Positions 8,095 to 15,721 of a stretch of 22,714 nt of DNA are shown here, in pieces. The first letter of the stretch is position 1. Every line of letters begins with the position of its first letter. The stretch spans positions 1 through 22,714 of the forward strand of contig JAGHUB010000081.1 in assembly GCA_018065025.1 (NCBI GenBank), written 5' to 3'. The notes beneath the pieces are model-generated. The model saw nothing but the letters and a program-made list of their open reading frames with translations, was not told the DNA's origin and searched no databases. The DNA is from Candidatus Equihabitans merdae (GTDB lineage Bacteria; Bacillota; Clostridia; Lachnospirales; Lachnospiraceae). A program made the position numbers and the translations under genes.

Positions 8095-9465
8095 TTAGTT
8101 GTCCTGTACTTCGAAAACAACAGCTTCCGGATTAGCTTCTACATAAGTAGCCGGTACGCCAGCGTACAGAGCAGCGCAGTTTACCAGATCCTGCTTCCAC
8201 TGAATTTCGTTGGGAGCATGAGCCTGTGATTCAGCACCCGGGCCAAAACCGACTGACGGGATGTTGAAACGACCCTGTGTGGAAACACAGTTTGTGGAGA
8301 ATGTCCACTTGTCAACCAGCGGGAGAGACTTGCCGTCTACATAACGTTTGCTGTAAGCAGTTTCATCGGCATACAGTCTGTCTTCTGTACCGAACATAGC
8401 TTTGTAAGTATCGGACAGAGCTTTGACGTGCGGAGCATCTTCTTTGTTGATCCATGTCGGGAAGTAGCATTCTGTTTCATACTTAAGACCTGTCCAAGCG
8501 GGACGATCATAGTGGTACATGGAAACAGTAACGTCATCTTTGTACTTCTGGCAAGCCGGAAGCTGACGGATTTCTTCAAGACAGGACTGCCATGTTTCAC
8601 CGGCTGTCATACGTCTGTCAAGTGACAGTGTGCAGCTATCGGCTACAGCACAACGGCTGGGTGATGTGAAGTAGATCTGAGATACTGTAACAGTACCGCG
8701 GCCAAGGAACTGAGCATCTTCATAATGATCCGGATTGTATTTAGCATCCAGCATCTTTACAAGACCCTTGATTTCAGTTTCATCAGCAGCATCGTTTTCG
8801 TTCAGATCGCGGATGTCCTGGATAACTTCAGACATCTTGATGATGGCGTTGTCACCACGAGAGGGATCGGAACCGTGGCAGGAGATACCGTGCATGTCGA
8901 CGCGGATTTCCATACGGCCGCGGTGACCTCTGTAGATACCACTGTCTGTGGGTTCTGTAGAAACAACGAATTCCGGTGTGTAACCTTCTTCTCTGTGGAT
9001 GTACTGCCAGCAAAGACCATCGCAGTCTTCTTCCTGAACAGTAGCTGTTACCATGATGGTAACGTCTTCGGGGATGATACCCAGATCTTTCATGACTTTG
9101 GCGCCATAAACAGCAGAGGCGATACCGCCTTCCTGGTCAGAACCGCCACGGCCGGCGATAACTTTGTCTGTTTCATAACCTTCATAGGGATCGAATTCCC
9201 AGTTGTCACGGAAGCCAACTGTGTCGATGTGGCCGTCGAAAGCGATGATTCTGGAACCTGTGCCCATGAAACCGATGGCATTGCCTTCCGGATCGATCAT
9301 AACTTTGTCGAAACCAACTGCTTCCATTTCAGCAGCGATACGTCTGATAACGCCTTCTTCTTCGCAGCTTTCGCTGGGGATAGCGATCATGTCACGCAGG
9401 AACTTTGTCATTTCCTTTTCGTAACCCTTAGCAGCTTCTAAAATTTTTGCATAATCCACGCTCAT
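8095..9465 (-). CDS. ygeY: YgeY-type M20-family metallohydrolase
   Basis: A 456-residue M20/ArgE/DapE-like dizinc hydrolase, close to E. coli YgeY (in some databases called a selenium-metabolism-linked hydrolase). Metal-site motifs are visible: DGHIDTVG with H79 and D81, [10 protein letters not shown] with bridging D110, and TVQEEDCDG with the catalytic E145 and metal ligand E146. The dimerisation domain follows [14 protein letters not shown], and a late [13 protein letters not shown] supplies the C-terminal metal histidine. It is expected to hydrolyse an amide or N-carbamoyl bond. Neighbours suggest release of 2,3-diaminopropionate for YgeX, which is inference. The start has AAGGAGG at 9472-9478, six bases before the ATG. 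It is the third gene of the minus-strand operon, with an A/T-rich hairpin in the gap behind ygeX. Confidence 0.93.
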   Translation of the reverse strand: MSVDYAKILEAAKGYEKEMTKFLRDMIAIPSESCEEEGVIRRIAAEMEAVGFDKVMIDPEGNAIGFMGTGSRIIAFDGHIDTVGFRDNWEFDPYEGYETDKVIAGRGGSDQEGGIASAVYGAKVMKDLGIIPEDVTIMVTATVQEEDCDGLCWQYIHREEGYTPEFVVSTEPTDSGIYRGHRGRMEIRVDMHGISCHGSDPSRGDNAIIKMSEVIQDIRDLNENDAADETEIKGLVKMLDAKYNPDHYEDAQFLGRGTVTVSQIYFTSPSRCAVADSCTLSLDRRMTAGETWQSCLEEIRQLPACQKYKDDVTVSMYHYDRPAWTGLKYETECYFPTWINKEDAPHVKALSDTYKAMFGTEDRLYADETAYSKRYVDGKSLPLVDKWTFSTNCVSTQGRFNIPSVGFGPGAESQAHAPNEIQWKQDLVNCAALYAGVPATYVEANPEAVVFEVQDN

Positions 9466-9507
9466 TTATTTCCTCCTTCTGAGAAAATGCTACATTGTTT
9501 TTATTTC

Positions 9508-9530
9508 AAAAAGAGTGTTAGCTCTTTTTT
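9508..9530 (-). other. Weak A/T-rich hairpin between dpaL and ygeY
   Basis: An AAAAAGAG (9508-9515) and CTCTTTTT (9522-9529) inverted repeat with a six-base loop lies in the 92-base dpaL-ygeY gap. On the minus strand it ends in a T-run, giving a terminator-like shape but with little GC. It may cause partial termination and so lower expression of downstream genes. No matching promoter was found behind it. Confidence 0.35.
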
Positions 9531-9557
9531 GATACGAAAGTTTAAGTGTAAATTAAA

Positions 9558-10808
9558 TTATTTGATGGGAGCTTCGCCGCGGTGACGGATACCGTACAGA
9601 CCATTCCATACAACTTCTCTGAAACGAACCGGATCAGTGTTGCCTTCTGTAGATACCAACAGGACGCGAGATTTTTCGTTAAGACCAAGAGCTTCCTTAA
9701 CATCCTTGAAGTCCGGATCCATCATGATTGTCCACAGGTAACCCATGGTGACGGAGCCTGATTCACCGGAGATGATTCTCTTGTCGCCATCCAGCGGTAC
9801 ACCGTAGATACGTGTGCCCATAGCGCTCATCCAGTCAGGACAGCTGGCGAAACCGGCAGCATGGTTACGAAGAATATCCCAACCGATGGGGTTGACCTGA
9901 CCACAGGCAAGACCTGCCATGATGGTGTCAAGCTTACCACGTACGCGAACCATCTTACCATCAGCCTTCTTAGCAGAACGGAAGATGCAGTTAGCCGGAC
10001 CGGCTTCAACAACGCACATAGTCGGATGATGATCTTTGTACTTGTTGGCGAAATAACCGACAACAGCACCGGCCAGTGAACCAACACCTGCCTGAACGAA
10101 GATATGTGTCGGATAGTCACAGCCATCAGCGATCATCTGACGGTCAGCTTCCAGAGCCAGAGTGCCGTAACCTGTCATGATCCATGCCGGAATATCGGTA
10201 TAACCACGGAAAGCCTGGTCCTGAACAAGAACACCTTTGGGATCAGCTTTGGCCTGATCGTTGGCCAGCTTTACGCAATCATCATAGTTGAGGTCTTCGA
10301 TAGTGACATCAGCACCGTATTTAGCGATGTTGCGGCGACGGATCTCAGAAGAGCCGTGAGGCATACGTACGACTGATTTCTGACCCAGCTTATTGGCTGA
10401 CCAGGCGATACCACGACCGTGGTTACCATCAGTTGCAGTGTAGAAAGTTGTCTGACCAACTTTGGCCTGAGTTTCGGGAGATGACAGAGAGATGTAGTCC
10501 AGTTCAGATACCGGAATACCTGTCTGTTTGGAGATGTACTTGGCGATAGCATAGGAACCACCAAGGACCTTAAAAGCATTCAGACCGAAACGGAAAGATT
10601 CGTCTTTAACATAAAGAGAATCGATACCCAGATAACCGGCCAGGTTTTCAAGCTTTGTCAGCGGTGTTACTTTGTACTCAGGAAAGCTCTTATGGAACTG
10701 TAAGGCTTCTGAGACGTTTTCTACTGACATAATGTTAAGCCAATTGTCAGCAGATTCAGGGACGTTGTTTAAAGTGAACTGAGCTTCTTCATTGTTAGTC
10801 AAGTTCAT
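9558..10808 (-). CDS. dpaL: Diaminopropionate ammonia-lyase (YgeX)
   Basis: A 416-residue fold-type-II PLP enzyme matching diaminopropionate ammonia-lyase. This enzyme converts 2,3-diaminopropionate to pyruvate and two ammonia. The PLP lysine is K80 in FGLNAFKVLGG, close to the position I recall for E. coli YgeX. The asparagine-loop motif TATDGNHGRG, the phosphate-binding QAGVGSLAGAVVG and the C-terminal STEGNTDPV stretch complete the signature. AAGAGAGG at 10818-10825 sits nine bases before the ATG. It is the first enzyme gene after the regulator and is probably co-transcribed with it. It supplies the carbon end-product of the locus (pyruvate), while arcC supplies ATP. Threonine dehydratase is the main alternative, but the YgeX-specific N-terminal region and neighbours argue against it. 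Confidence 0.95.
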   Translation of the reverse strand: MNLTNNEEAQFTLNNVPESADNWLNIMSVENVSEALQFHKSFPEYKVTPLTKLENLAGYLGIDSLYVKDESFRFGLNAFKVLGGSYAIAKYISKQTGIPVSELDYISLSSPETQAKVGQTTFYTATDGNHGRGIAWSANKLGQKSVVRMPHGSSEIRRRNIAKYGADVTIEDLNYDDCVKLANDQAKADPKGVLVQDQAFRGYTDIPAWIMTGYGTLALEADRQMIADGCDYPTHIFVQAGVGSLAGAVVGYFANKYKDHHPTMCVVEAGPANCIFRSAKKADGKMVRVRGKLDTIMAGLACGQVNPIGWDILRNHAAGFASCPDWMSAMGTRIYGVPLDGDKRIISGESGSVTMGYLWTIMMDPDFKDVKEALGLNEKSRVLLVSTEGNTDPVRFREVVWNGLYGIRHRGEAPIK

Positions 10809-10864
10809 ATGTTTAAACCTCTCTTAAATTATATGGTAGGGTTAATTGGTTACGATTTCAGTTG

Positions 10865-11515
10865 TTACTTATTAATATCTACGTAGCTGTACAAGGTGTA
10901 CTTAGAGATACCAAAATATTTGGCAACCTTATCGCCTGATTTTGTAATAAGGAAAGCACCGGCTTCATTAAGGTAGTTGATGGCTTTGATCTTGTCCTGT
11001 TTAGTCATGAAGGGGACAGGAACACCAACGATCTCGACAGACTGCTCAATCAGCTCATCCAACATAGCATTGACGTCATGAGGAAGATGCTTAGGCTGCT
11101 TCTTAGAACCCAGGTCGGTTTCTTCTGAAGAGGGAGAACCGGTCAGACTCTTGATGGCGCCTTCGAAAGCCAGAAGATTAGTGATGTCATGGTTAATGCC
11201 CAGAACATAACGCGGATTACCTTCGTCATCCTTAATATAAATGGTAGTACACTTCAGGATGCGGCTGTTGTCAGTCCGTGTGATGTAAGCATACTCATCC
11301 TTTAACGTCTCGGCATGCTTTAAGCCTTCTAATACCGCAGGTGATGCTCCGCTGCCAACTTCGCGGCCGGTAACGTGTCCGTTCACTATATATATAACGG
11401 AATTATTGATGTTTCTGCGTGACAGGTCGTGTACAACTACTTCACAGTTATCGCCGAACTGAGCGGCTATGCCGTAGGCGATCTGCTTTAAACGTTTCAG
11501 TATGTTAATGCTCAT
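10865..11515 (-). CDS. DauR/YheO-like PAS-HTH transcriptional regulator
   Basis: A 216-residue regulator of the YheO/DauR type, with an N-terminal PAS-like YheO domain (about residues 8-125) and a C-terminal helix-turn-helix. Visible features are VVVHDLSRRNINNSV and YVLGINHDIT in the sensor part. AINYLNEAGAFLITKSGDKV and FGISKYTLYSYV near the end match the DauR DNA-binding domain. The start at 11515 is preferred over an upstream frame extension to 11575. An AGGAGG at 11521-11527 lies five bases before it, and the extra residues are basic and unlike the family. The gene is divergent from the PLP-ssnA-ygfK operon and heads the dpaL-arcC operon, the classic position of a local regulator. The ligand is unknown; a purine-derived compound or diaminopropionate would fit. 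Confidence 0.88.
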   Translation of the reverse strand: MSINILKRLKQIAYGIAAQFGDNCEVVVHDLSRRNINNSVIYIVNGHVTGREVGSGASPAVLEGLKHAETLKDEYAYITRTDNSRILKCTTIYIKDDEGNPRYVLGINHDITNLLAFEGAIKSLTGSPSSEETDLGSKKQPKHLPHDVNAMLDELIEQSVEIVGVPVPFMTKQDKIKAINYLNEAGAFLITKSGDKVAKYFGISKYTLYSYVDINK

Positions 11516-11570
11516 CAGTAACCTCCTGAAAAATGCGAAAAAAGGACGGTGATTACCTGTCATAAATTTT

Positions 11571-11598
11571 ATCATAATGGGACTTTATTTCAAGTAAA
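11571..11598 (-). promoter_or_regulatory. Candidate promoter of the regulator-dpaL-arcC operon
   Basis: On the minus strand TTTACT (11598-11593) is followed after 16 bases by TATGAT (11576-11571), placing transcription start near 11564, about 50 bases before the regulator ATG. The -10 element is good and the -35 is weak. A better -35 (TTGACA, 11636-11631) further upstream lacks a matching -10. Confidence 0.45.
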
Positions 11599-11608
11599 AA
11601 AACAAAAA

Positions 11609-11641
11609 TTTTTTTGAAAAAAACAAAATTTGTCAAAAAAA
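11609..11641. repeat. Inverted repeat in the divergent promoter region
   Basis: TTTTTTTGA (11609-11617) and TCAAAAAAA (11633-11641) form a 9-bp inverted repeat around a 15-base spacer, between the two divergent promoters. It could be an operator, but the region is so A/T-rich that chance is a real alternative. Confidence 0.3.
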
Positions 11642-11644
11642 TCG

Positions 11645-11673
11645 TTGATATTCTTGTGCCTTAATGCTAAGAT
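11645..11673 (+). promoter_or_regulatory. Sigma-A-type promoter of the PLP-serC-ssnA-ygfK operon
   Basis: TTGATA (11645-11650) and TAAGAT (11668-11673) are separated by exactly 17 bases. TGC immediately before the -10 gives an extended -10 character. Predicted start is near 11680, leaving a leader of about 60 bases before the ATG at 11742. Confidence 0.7.
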
Positions 11674-11694
11674 TATTGAGAAATATAAATGCCA

Positions 11695-11724
11695 TTTTGT
11701 GATAATTTAATAAGTTTTACAAAA
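11695..11724 (+). promoter_or_regulatory. Imperfect palindrome just before the RBS of the first plus-strand gene
   Basis: Arms 11695-11707 and 11712-11724 match at 10 of 13 positions, with TTTTGT and ACAAAA at the outer ends and a four-base centre. It lies between the promoter and the AAGGAGG at 11725-11731. It could be an operator for the divergent regulator or an RNA hairpin affecting translation; neither is proven. Confidence 0.35.
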
Positions 11725-11741
11725 AAGGAGGCAAATAAGGC

Positions 11742-13214
11742 ATGATTGATTTAAGTATTAATAAAGCTGGTCTTGATAACAACATCAAGAGAGCTAAAGA
11801 ACACAACATTATCCTTCCCACAATCGAACAGATGAAACACCCGGAACTGATCCCGGATGCTATCAAAGAAAACCTTAAGGGTGTTGGCCTTTGGGACATC
11901 AACCCCATCAACCTGTTCCGTATTACATGGAAGAATGAACAGAAAGAATCCGGCGGTCTGTTCCATGGCCCGAACTACATCGTTCTGCCTCCCGAACTGA
12001 CAGGCGTTAAGTGCCGTATCATCGCTATGATCGGTAAGTGGTTCCCCACAGGTTGCCACAAAGTTGGTGCTTCCTATGGTTGCCTTGTTCCCGAACTGGT
12101 AACAGGTAAGTTCGACTCCAACTATCACAAAGCTGTATGGCCGTCCACAGGTAACTACTGCCGTGGTGGTGCTTTCGACTCAGCTCTGCTTGATGTTTAC
12201 TCCATCGCTATTCTGCCGGAAGGTATGAGCCGTGAACGTTTCGATTGGCTGAAGAACGTTGCCAAAGAAACTATCGCTACACCGGGTACAGAATCCAACG
12301 TTAAGGAAATCTATGACAAGACTCATGAACTGAGAGATACTCGTGAAGACGTTATGATCTTCAACCAGTTCGAACAGATGGGTAACTACATGTGGCATTA
12401 CAACGTCACAGGTAACGCTATCTGCGAAGCTTTCGAAGAAATGAGAAAGCCCAACGAACGTCTTGCCGGTGCTGCCTTCACATCCGGTTCTGCCGGTACA
12501 ATGGCTGCTGGTGACCGTATCAAAGAACTTCATCCCACAGCTAAGCTGGCCGTTGGTGAAGCTCTGCAGTGCCCCACAATCGTAGCTAACGGCTTCGGTG
12601 CTCACCGTATCGAAGGTATCGGCGACAAGCACATTCCGTGGATCCACAACGTAAAGAACACAGATATGGCTATCGCTATCGATGATGAAGATTCCCAGAA
12701 GATCCTTCGTCTCTTCAATGAGCCGGTTGGCCGTGCTTATCTGAAGGAACAGGGCGTAGATCCGGAACTGGTAGATCTGCTTGGTTACTTCGGTATCTCC
12801 GGTATCGCCAACATGCTGTGCTGCATCAAGATGGCTAAGTACTATGAACTGACAGAAAATGACGTTCTGGCAACAGTTATGACTGACTCCTCAGTTATGT
12901 ACGGTTCACGTATCAAAGAACTGCAGGAAGAAGATGGCGAATATACTCATGAGATGGCTGCTCTTGATTATGCAAGACACATCCTGGATGAAAAGACAGA
13001 CAACCTTATCGAACTGACATACGAAGATCGTAAGCGCGTCCACAACCTGAAATACTACACATGGATCGAACAGCAGGGTAAGACCTCTGAAGAACTGAAT
13101 GCTCTGTGGTATGACCAGGAAAACACCTTCAAGGCTGCTGCAGCTGAAGCTGCTAAGGTTGATGAACTGATCAACGAGTTCAACGAAGCAACTGGCCTTC
13201 TGAAGAACCTTTAA
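11742..13214 (+). CDS. Fold-type-II PLP-dependent enzyme, unassigned
   Basis: A 490-residue protein of the tryptophan synthase beta/cysteine synthase fold, often annotated only as 'pyridoxal-phosphate dependent protein subunit beta'. Visible elements are the likely PLP lysine K107 in TGCHKVGAS, the substrate loop PSTGNYCRGG (P134-G142) and a glycine-rich phosphate cup SGSAGTMAAG (S248 onward). These resemble cysteine synthase in layout but are not its consensus. It is longer than typical family members (about 300-400), with a long N-terminal part before K107 and a helical C-terminal tail. AAGGAGG at 11725-11731 sets the start. It is the first gene after the divergent promoter and shows strong codon bias, suggesting high expression. 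A beta-elimination or beta-replacement reaction is likely, but the substrate cannot be named. Confidence 0.85.
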   Translation: MIDLSINKAGLDNNIKRAKEHNIILPTIEQMKHPELIPDAIKENLKGVGLWDINPINLFRITWKNEQKESGGLFHGPNYIVLPPELTGVKCRIIAMIGKWFPTGCHKVGASYGCLVPELVTGKFDSNYHKAVWPSTGNYCRGGAFDSALLDVYSIAILPEGMSRERFDWLKNVAKETIATPGTESNVKEIYDKTHELRDTREDVMIFNQFEQMGNYMWHYNVTGNAICEAFEEMRKPNERLAGAAFTSGSAGTMAAGDRIKELHPTAKLAVGEALQCPTIVANGFGAHRIEGIGDKHIPWIHNVKNTDMAIAIDDEDSQKILRLFNEPVGRAYLKEQGVDPELVDLLGYFGISGIANMLCCIKMAKYYELTENDVLATVMTDSSVMYGSRIKELQEEDGEYTHEMAALDYARHILDEKTDNLIELTYEDRKRVHNLKYYTWIEQQGKTSEELNALWYDQENTFKAAAAEAAKVDELINEFNEATGLLKNL

Positions 13215-13244
13215 TTCAATATTTCCCTCGATAGGAGATAATCC

Positions 13245-14492
13245 ATGAAAAACGTTATTGGTGCTGTTTGTACCATTTGCGGAAAAATGACGGAGGCAAA
13301 CCCGAATACAACGGTTTGCCCCGCCTGCGGGGGTATCCTCGATATCGCATATGACTACGACTACATTAAGTCAAAAGTAACAAAAGAAGATATGGCTTCC
13401 AGAAACGATAATTCCATGTGGCGTTATCGTGAATTCCTTCCGGTAGAAGAAACCACTGCAGCTCCCAAGCTTCGTGTTGGTTGGTCACCCTTCTATAAGG
13501 CTGACAATCTGGCCAAGTATCTTGGTATCGATACACTCTATATCAAAGATGACGGCATCAACCCCACAGCTTCTCTGAAAGACAGAGCTTCTTCTATGGC
13601 AGTTGCCAAAGCTATCGAAGCCGGCAAAGATACTATTGCTTGTTCTTCAACAGGTAATGCCGCCAGCTCTCTGGCCGGTAACTCTGCCGCTATGGGTCTT
13701 AAGACTTACATCTTCGTTCCTGAAAGAGCTCCCATTGGTAAGGTTGCTCAGCTGAAGACTTTTGGTGCTACAGTTATTTCTGTTAAGGGCAATTATGAAG
13801 ATACCTTCAGAATTTCCGCCGAAGCTATCGATCGTTGGGGTTGGTACAACAGAAACGCTGCCATCAATCCGTACCTGATGGAAGGTAAGAAGACAGTCGC
13901 TCTTGAGATCGCCGAACAGCTTAACTGGAAGATGACTGATTATGTAGCTATCTCTGTTGGTGACGGCTGCACTATCGGTGGCGTTTGGAAGGGCTTTAAA
14001 GATCTGTACGCAGCAGGTTTCATCGACAAGCTGCCCAAGATCATCTCTGTTCAGGCTGCTCTGTGCTGCCCGATCAATACAGCTGCTGCAGCCGGTACTC
14101 TGGAATGGAGTCCCATGCCGGAAGATACCATCGCTGATAGTATCGCTGTTGGTGTACCCCGTAACCCGGTTAAGGCTATCCGTGCCGTCCTGGAATCCGG
14201 TGGTATCACAGTTAACGTTACAGACGATGAAATTTATGAAGCCATGCGTATCCTTGGCCGCACAAGCGGTGTCTTCGCAGAACCCGCCGGTGCTGCAGGT
14301 ACAGCAGGTGTTAAAAAAGCCATCGAACAGGGTCTTATCCCGAAGGATGCTTCCATCGTCAGCGTCGTAACCGGTAACGGTCTGAAAGACGTTAACAATG
14401 CTATCAAGGCTGCCGGCCAGCCGCTTCACGTTGCTCCGGATATGGATGCTCTGCTTGAAGCTTTCGCTGAGATCGGTGATCCCCACAAGTAA
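13245..14492 (+). CDS. Threonine synthase-like PLP enzyme with N-terminal zinc ribbon
   Basis: A 415-residue fold-type-II PLP enzyme. The N-terminus has a zinc-ribbon-like knuckle with C9, C12, C25 and C28. The PLP lysine is K112 in NPTASLKDRASS, followed by ACSSTGNAASSLAG and a late TGNGLKDV. The architecture is that of threonine synthase and its relatives, which also include cysteate synthase and other beta-replacement enzymes. The lysine motif differs from the usual NPTGSFKDRG, so a paralogous role is possible and I give no symbol. No homoserine kinase or dehydrogenase gene is nearby, as might be expected beside a housekeeping thrC. A TAGGAG RBS lies in the 30-base gap after the previous PLP gene, and serC follows 53 bases later. 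Confidence 0.82.
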   Translation: MKNVIGAVCTICGKMTEANPNTTVCPACGGILDIAYDYDYIKSKVTKEDMASRNDNSMWRYREFLPVEETTAAPKLRVGWSPFYKADNLAKYLGIDTLYIKDDGINPTASLKDRASSMAVAKAIEAGKDTIACSSTGNAASSLAGNSAAMGLKTYIFVPERAPIGKVAQLKTFGATVISVKGNYEDTFRISAEAIDRWGWYNRNAAINPYLMEGKKTVALEIAEQLNWKMTDYVAISVGDGCTIGGVWKGFKDLYAAGFIDKLPKIISVQAALCCPINTAAAAGTLEWSPMPEDTIADSIAVGVPRNPVKAIRAVLESGGITVNVTDDEIYEAMRILGRTSGVFAEPAGAAGTAGVKKAIEQGLIPKDASIVSVVTGNGLKDVNNAIKAAGQPLHVAPDMDALLEAFAEIGDPHK

Positions 14493-14545
14493 TTAAACCA
14501 TTCTAAATAATACTTCAGCCTTAGGGCGAGAAAGAGGTACTTATC

Positions 14546-15631
14546 ATGAAATACGATCGTACTTTTAACTTTTCCGCCGGCCCGGCTATGATGCCCGAAC
14601 CGGTTCTGGAAGAAATCCGTGACGAGATGATGAACTATCGCGGCAGCGGTATGTGCGTTATGGAAATGTCACATCGTTCAGCTGTTTATCAGCAGATCAT
14701 CGACGAAGCAGAAGCTGATCTTCGTGATCTGATGGGTATTCCGGATAACTACAAAGTTCTGTTCATTCAGGGCGGTGCTACACTTCAGTTCTCCATGATC
14801 CCCATGAACCTGATGAAGAACGGCAAAGCTGTTTATGTTGAAACAGGTGCCTGGTCAAAGAAGGCTATCGCCGAAGCTAAGAAGGTTGGCGAAGTTATCA
14901 TCGGCGCTTCCAGCAAAGATAAGAACTACAGCTACATTCCGGATTGCTCCGACATGGATATCCCGGAAGACACAGACTATGTTTACATCTGCGAAAACGA
15001 AACAATCCACGGCTGCACATGGCAGACACTGCCCAACACAAAGGGTCACACACTGGTTTCTGACCAGTCCTCTATGTTCCTGAGCAAGCCCTGCAACGTT
15101 TCTGACTATGGCATGATCTATGCCGGCGTTCAGAAGAACGTTGGTCCGTCCGGTATGGTTGTTGTTATCGTTCGCGAAGATCTGATCCGTGACGATCTGA
15201 CAGATCTGCCCATCTACATGCAGTACAAGACACATGCAGATGCCGGTTCTATGTACAACACACCCAACTGCTGGGCTATCTACTGCATCGGTAAGGTATT
15301 CAAATACCTGAAGAGCATCGGTGGTCTGGAAGAAATGGAAAAGAGAAACATCGAAAAGGCTCAGATCCTGTACGATTTCCTGGACGAATCCAAGATGTTC
15401 ACAGGTACTGTTGAAAAGTCTTCTCGTTCTCTGATGAACGTTCCGTTCGTTACAGAGTCCAAAGAACTGGATGCTGAAGTTGTTGCTGCAACTAAGGCTG
15501 CCGGTTACGACAACCTGAAGGGTCATAAGTCTGTTGGTGGTCTTCGTGCTTCCATCTACAATGCTATGCCCAAGGAAGGCGTTGTTGCTCTGGTTGACTT
15601 CCTGAAGAAGTTCGAAGAAGAACACGCATAA
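14546..15631 (+). CDS. serC: Phosphoserine aminotransferase
   Basis: A 361-residue class V aminotransferase closely matching SerC, which interconverts 3-phosphohydroxypyruvate plus glutamate with O-phosphoserine plus 2-oxoglutarate. The N-terminal FNFSAGPAMMPEPV, the MEMSHRS motif, the PLP lysine K197 in GVQKNVGPSG, and the C-terminal GHKSVGGLRASIYNA are canonical, and length is normal. An AGAAAGAGG-type RBS lies before the ATG. No serA or serB is present in the window, so O-phosphoserine might be used directly by the two upstream PLP enzymes; this is inference. A perfect hairpin follows the gene before ssnA, possibly a point of partial termination. Confidence 0.95.
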   Translation: MKYDRTFNFSAGPAMMPEPVLEEIRDEMMNYRGSGMCVMEMSHRSAVYQQIIDEAEADLRDLMGIPDNYKVLFIQGGATLQFSMIPMNLMKNGKAVYVETGAWSKKAIAEAKKVGEVIIGASSKDKNYSYIPDCSDMDIPEDTDYVYICENETIHGCTWQTLPNTKGHTLVSDQSSMFLSKPCNVSDYGMIYAGVQKNVGPSGMVVVIVREDLIRDDLTDLPIYMQYKTHADAGSMYNTPNCWAIYCIGKVFKYLKSIGGLEEMEKRNIEKAQILYDFLDESKMFTGTVEKSSRSLMNVPFVTESKELDAEVVAATKAAGYDNLKGHKSVGGLRASIYNAMPKEGVVALVDFLKKFEEEHA

Positions 15632-15659
15632 TTCAACAAATCTTTTAGGATATTTTTTG

Positions 15660-15686
15660 GCGGTCGAATCTAATCGATTCGACCGC
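15660..15686 (+). other. Perfect hairpin between serC and ssnA
   Basis: GCGGTCGAATC (15660-15670) and GATTCGACCGC (15676-15686) form an 11-bp GC-containing stem with a five-base loop, 28 bases after the serC stop. Only TAATTT follows, so it is a poor terminator. It may attenuate transcription or protect or process the mRNA between the PLP genes and ssnA-ygfK. I found no convincing promoter between it and ssnA. Confidence 0.65.
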
Positions 15687-15721
15687 TAATTTCAAAAATT
15701 CATAACAGGAGGATATGGAGG

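Noticed and set aside
10828..10833. Minus-strand TATAAT just before dpaL
   Set aside because: No -35 at suitable spacing, and a transcript from it would begin inside the ribosome binding site; co-transcription with the regulator is simpler.
11516..11575. N-terminal extension of the regulator to an ATG at 11575
   Set aside because: The ATG at 11515 has a near-perfect RBS five bases upstream, and the extra 20 residues overlap the predicted promoter and do not look like the family.
11577..11741. A purine riboswitch before the plus-strand operon
   Set aside because: The leader after the predicted transcription start is only about 60 bases, A/T-rich, with no three-way junction or conserved purine-aptamer loops.
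13647..14486. Long minus-strand open frame opposite the threonine-synthase-like gene; others at 15929-16921, 17705-18643, 14855-15625 and 3149-3952
   Set aside because: All are antisense to clear coding genes and have no recognisable domains or RBS; they result from the strong codon bias of the sense genes.
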